From assembly GCA_946415365.1 (NCBI GenBank), contig CAMKSE010000005.1, positions 124,001 to 188,000 of the forward strand: 64,000 bases of DNA, in the 5' to 3' direction. The notes under the pieces are model-generated. The model was not told where the DNA came from, made no database searches, and saw nothing but the letters and a program-made list of their open reading frames with translations. The translations under genes and the position numbers were made by a program. The stretch comes from an uncultured Prevotellaceae bacterium (GTDB lineage: Bacteria; Bacteroidota; Bacteroidia; Bacteroidales; Bacteroidaceae). The first letter of the stretch is position 1, and each line of letters starts with the position of its first letter. Positions 62,572 through 64,000 of the stretch are shown here, piece by piece.

Positions 62572-64000
62572 CAATTCTCGGGTTGTTGTCATAACTCTTT
62601 CCCTTTCCAAAATTCTTTCCCTTTCCGAAATCTTTTCCTTTTCCGAACGGACGGCCTTTTGCACGACGGTCGAAGCGATCCTGGCCGCCTTTTCCTGAGC
62701 CACCCTTATAGTCGCCTCTGCGCTCTTTACCTCTACGGTCTTGGCGTTCATCTCGCTCGGCGTCTTCCTTCCTGAAACTTTTCTCTCTGCGGTCCTTCTT
62801 CTCTATGTCATGATGATGGAAGGTAAACGAGCGGATATCTCCTTCCTCGTTCTGTTCCGTTTCTTCCAGTCTCTGTTTGAACTCACGGTTCTTCTTGAAA
62901 CGGTGTTTCTCAGCCATCTGACGTTTTTCCTCATCAGTCTTCACGACACCACCCTCCTGACGGAAAGCCTTCAGCTTGCCGTCGAACATTTGGTACTTAC
63001 GGAACTCACACTCCAGTGAGCCGTTATAGAGAGGAATCTTGATGCTTGGTTTCAGACCAATCTGGTCGAAACACTCCTCACGATAACTTAGCACCCAGGC
63101 ATCGTTCCCTTTGAACTGGTGCTTCAGTCTTTCACCAATCATCTTGTATGTGCCCAGAAGGTCAGGTGTGGAGATACGCTCACCGTATGGCGGGTTGGTG
63201 ATGATAATACTCTTCTCCTTTGGTTGGGTAAAATCCTTGAAGTCCTGCTGACTGACAGTGATCGTGTCGCTCAGTCCTGCTGCCTTGATATTCTGTATGG
63301 CTGTGTTCACAGCCTTAATATCAACGTCGTAACCATAGATATGATGCTTATACTCACGCTCTTGGCTCTCGTCGTTATAGATTTCGTCGAAGAGGTCTGC
63401 ATCAAAGTCTGACCATTTCTCGAAGGCGTATTCTTTACGGAAAAGTCCCGGTGCCATGTTCCTGGCTATCAGGGCGGCCTCAATGAGTATTGTTCCCGAT
63501 CCGCACATGGGATCGATGAAGTCGGTGTCACCATTCCAGCCTGTCATCAGGATCATACCTGCCGCCAATACTTCATTGAGCGGGGCCTCTACACTCTCCT
63601 GACGGTAACCGCGACGGTGAAGCGACTCACCACTGGAGTCAAGGCTCAGCGTACAGAGATCCTCGGCGATATGTATGTTTAACCGCAGGTCAGGGTTGGC
63701 CACGGAGATATTCGGACGCTTGCCTGTCTTCTCCCTGAATTGGTCTACTATAGCGTCTTTGACCTTGTAGGATACAAACTTCGAATGGCGGAACTCTTCG
63801 GAGAATACCACGGAGTCTACGGCAAAGGTCTTTTCGTTTTCCAAATAGTCAGTCCAGTCGATTTTCTTTATTTCTTCATAGACATCATCCGCACTTCTTG
63901 CCTTGAAGTGTAAGATGGGCTTAAGGATTCTGATGGCAGTGTGCAGCTGGAAGTTGGCACGGTACATCAATTCCTTGTCACCTGTAAACGATACCATTCG
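62558..64000 (-). CDS. RlmL-like rRNA methyltransferase, 5' end missing
   Basis: At least 479 residues. THUMP-like start (RANFQLHTAIRIL), then a methyltransferase with DPMCGSGTILIEAA and catalytic TNPPYGER, as in 23S rRNA m2G2445 enzymes. Other members have about 35 more residues before the first Met seen here (63,997), so the true start is outside the window. The C-terminal 90 residues are a Lys/Arg/Gly-rich tail with repeated GKGK(D/N)FGKG. Confidence 0.88.
   Translation of the reverse strand, partial: RMVSFTGDKELMYRANFQLHTAIRILKPILHFKARSADDVYEEIKKIDWTDYLENEKTFAVDSVVFSEEFRHSKFVSYKVKDAIVDQFREKTGKRPNISVANPDLRLNIHIAEDLCTLSLDSSGESLHRRGYRQESVEAPLNEVLAAGMILMTGWNGDTDFIDPMCGSGTILIEAALIARNMAPGLFRKEYAFEKWSDFDADLFDEIYNDESQEREYKHHIYGYDVDIKAVNTAIQNIKAAGLSDTITVSQQDFKDFTQPKEKSIIITNPPYGERISTPDLLGTYKMIGERLKHQFKGNDAWVLSYREECFDQIGLKPSIKIPLYNGSLECEFRKYQMFDGKLKAFRQEGGVVKTDEEKRQMAEKHRFKKNREFKQRLEETEQNEEGDIRSFTFHHHDIEKKDRREKSFRKEDAERDERQDRRGKERRGDYKGGSGKGGQDRFDRRAKGRPFGKGKDFGKGKNFGKGKSYDNNPRIDDED

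Overview
The window looks like a Bacteroidales chromosome, probably Prevotella-like. The evidence is the many promoters with a TAnnTTTG -7 box, A-rich ribosome binding regions, a methylmalonyl-CoA mutase pair next to sodium-pump decarboxylase subunits, a DUF2723/TMEM260-like membrane protein, a GH3 beta-glucosidase and a Bacteroidetes-type prolyl peptidase. The genus is inferred from gene content only.

Positions 1 to about 30,500 are the right-hand part of a tailed-phage prophage; its left end lies outside the window. Nearly everything is on the minus strand, so the map reads right to left. At the right end is a lysogeny and early-control block: an HTH repressor on the plus strand, divergent from a small regulator, a Cys-cluster LuxR-type protein, tiny genes, a P22-type antirepressor-like protein and a DUF4406-like protein. 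Next come a 1,088-residue primase-helicase and a likely replication origin with helically phased iterons (22.8-23.1 kb). The head module follows (ClpP-like prohead protease fused to a scaffold, major capsid, tail-tube candidate, PLD-like protein, terminase). After it is a 6-kb stretch of small genes mixed with structured non-coding DNA (8.9-14.5 kb), then the portal and connector/tail genes that run off the left edge. The order protease-capsid-terminase-(small genes)-portal is unusual.

The most notable content is non-coding. Two separate operons (leaders at 8,873-9,292 and 28,438-28,617) share one layout: promoter, sense copy of a 10-17 nt element at the RNA 5' end, intrinsic-terminator-like hairpin, antisense copy, and a second sense copy directly at the ribosome binding site. 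The antisense copy can pair with either sense copy, as in a two-state RNA switch. There are also two large hairpin-rich regions (12.28-12.72 and 14.07-14.46 kb), two promoter-hairpin units that look like short RNAs (9.8 and 11.0 kb), and four arrays of short motifs spaced at about 10 bp (9.4, 12.7, 22.1 and 22.8-23.1 kb).

From 30.5 kb onward the DNA is ordinary host chromosome: htpX-lemA, a small lytic-transglycosylase-like protein, mutS2, tRNA-Ser(UGA), a short DUF3857 protein, greA, an MFS transporter, a PAP2 phosphatase, a LuxR regulator, sodium-pump decarboxylase beta, biotin-carrier and gamma subunits, an AspT-type transporter, mutA-mutB, a methyltransferase-FAD reductase pair, GH3 glucosidase, polysaccharide deacetylase, the DUF2723 protein, two membrane proteins, purD, an S9 peptidase and an RlmL-like methyltransferase that runs off the right edge. 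The decarboxylase and mutase genes together fit succinate-to-propionate metabolism with sodium export, although the carboxyltransferase subunit is not in the window.
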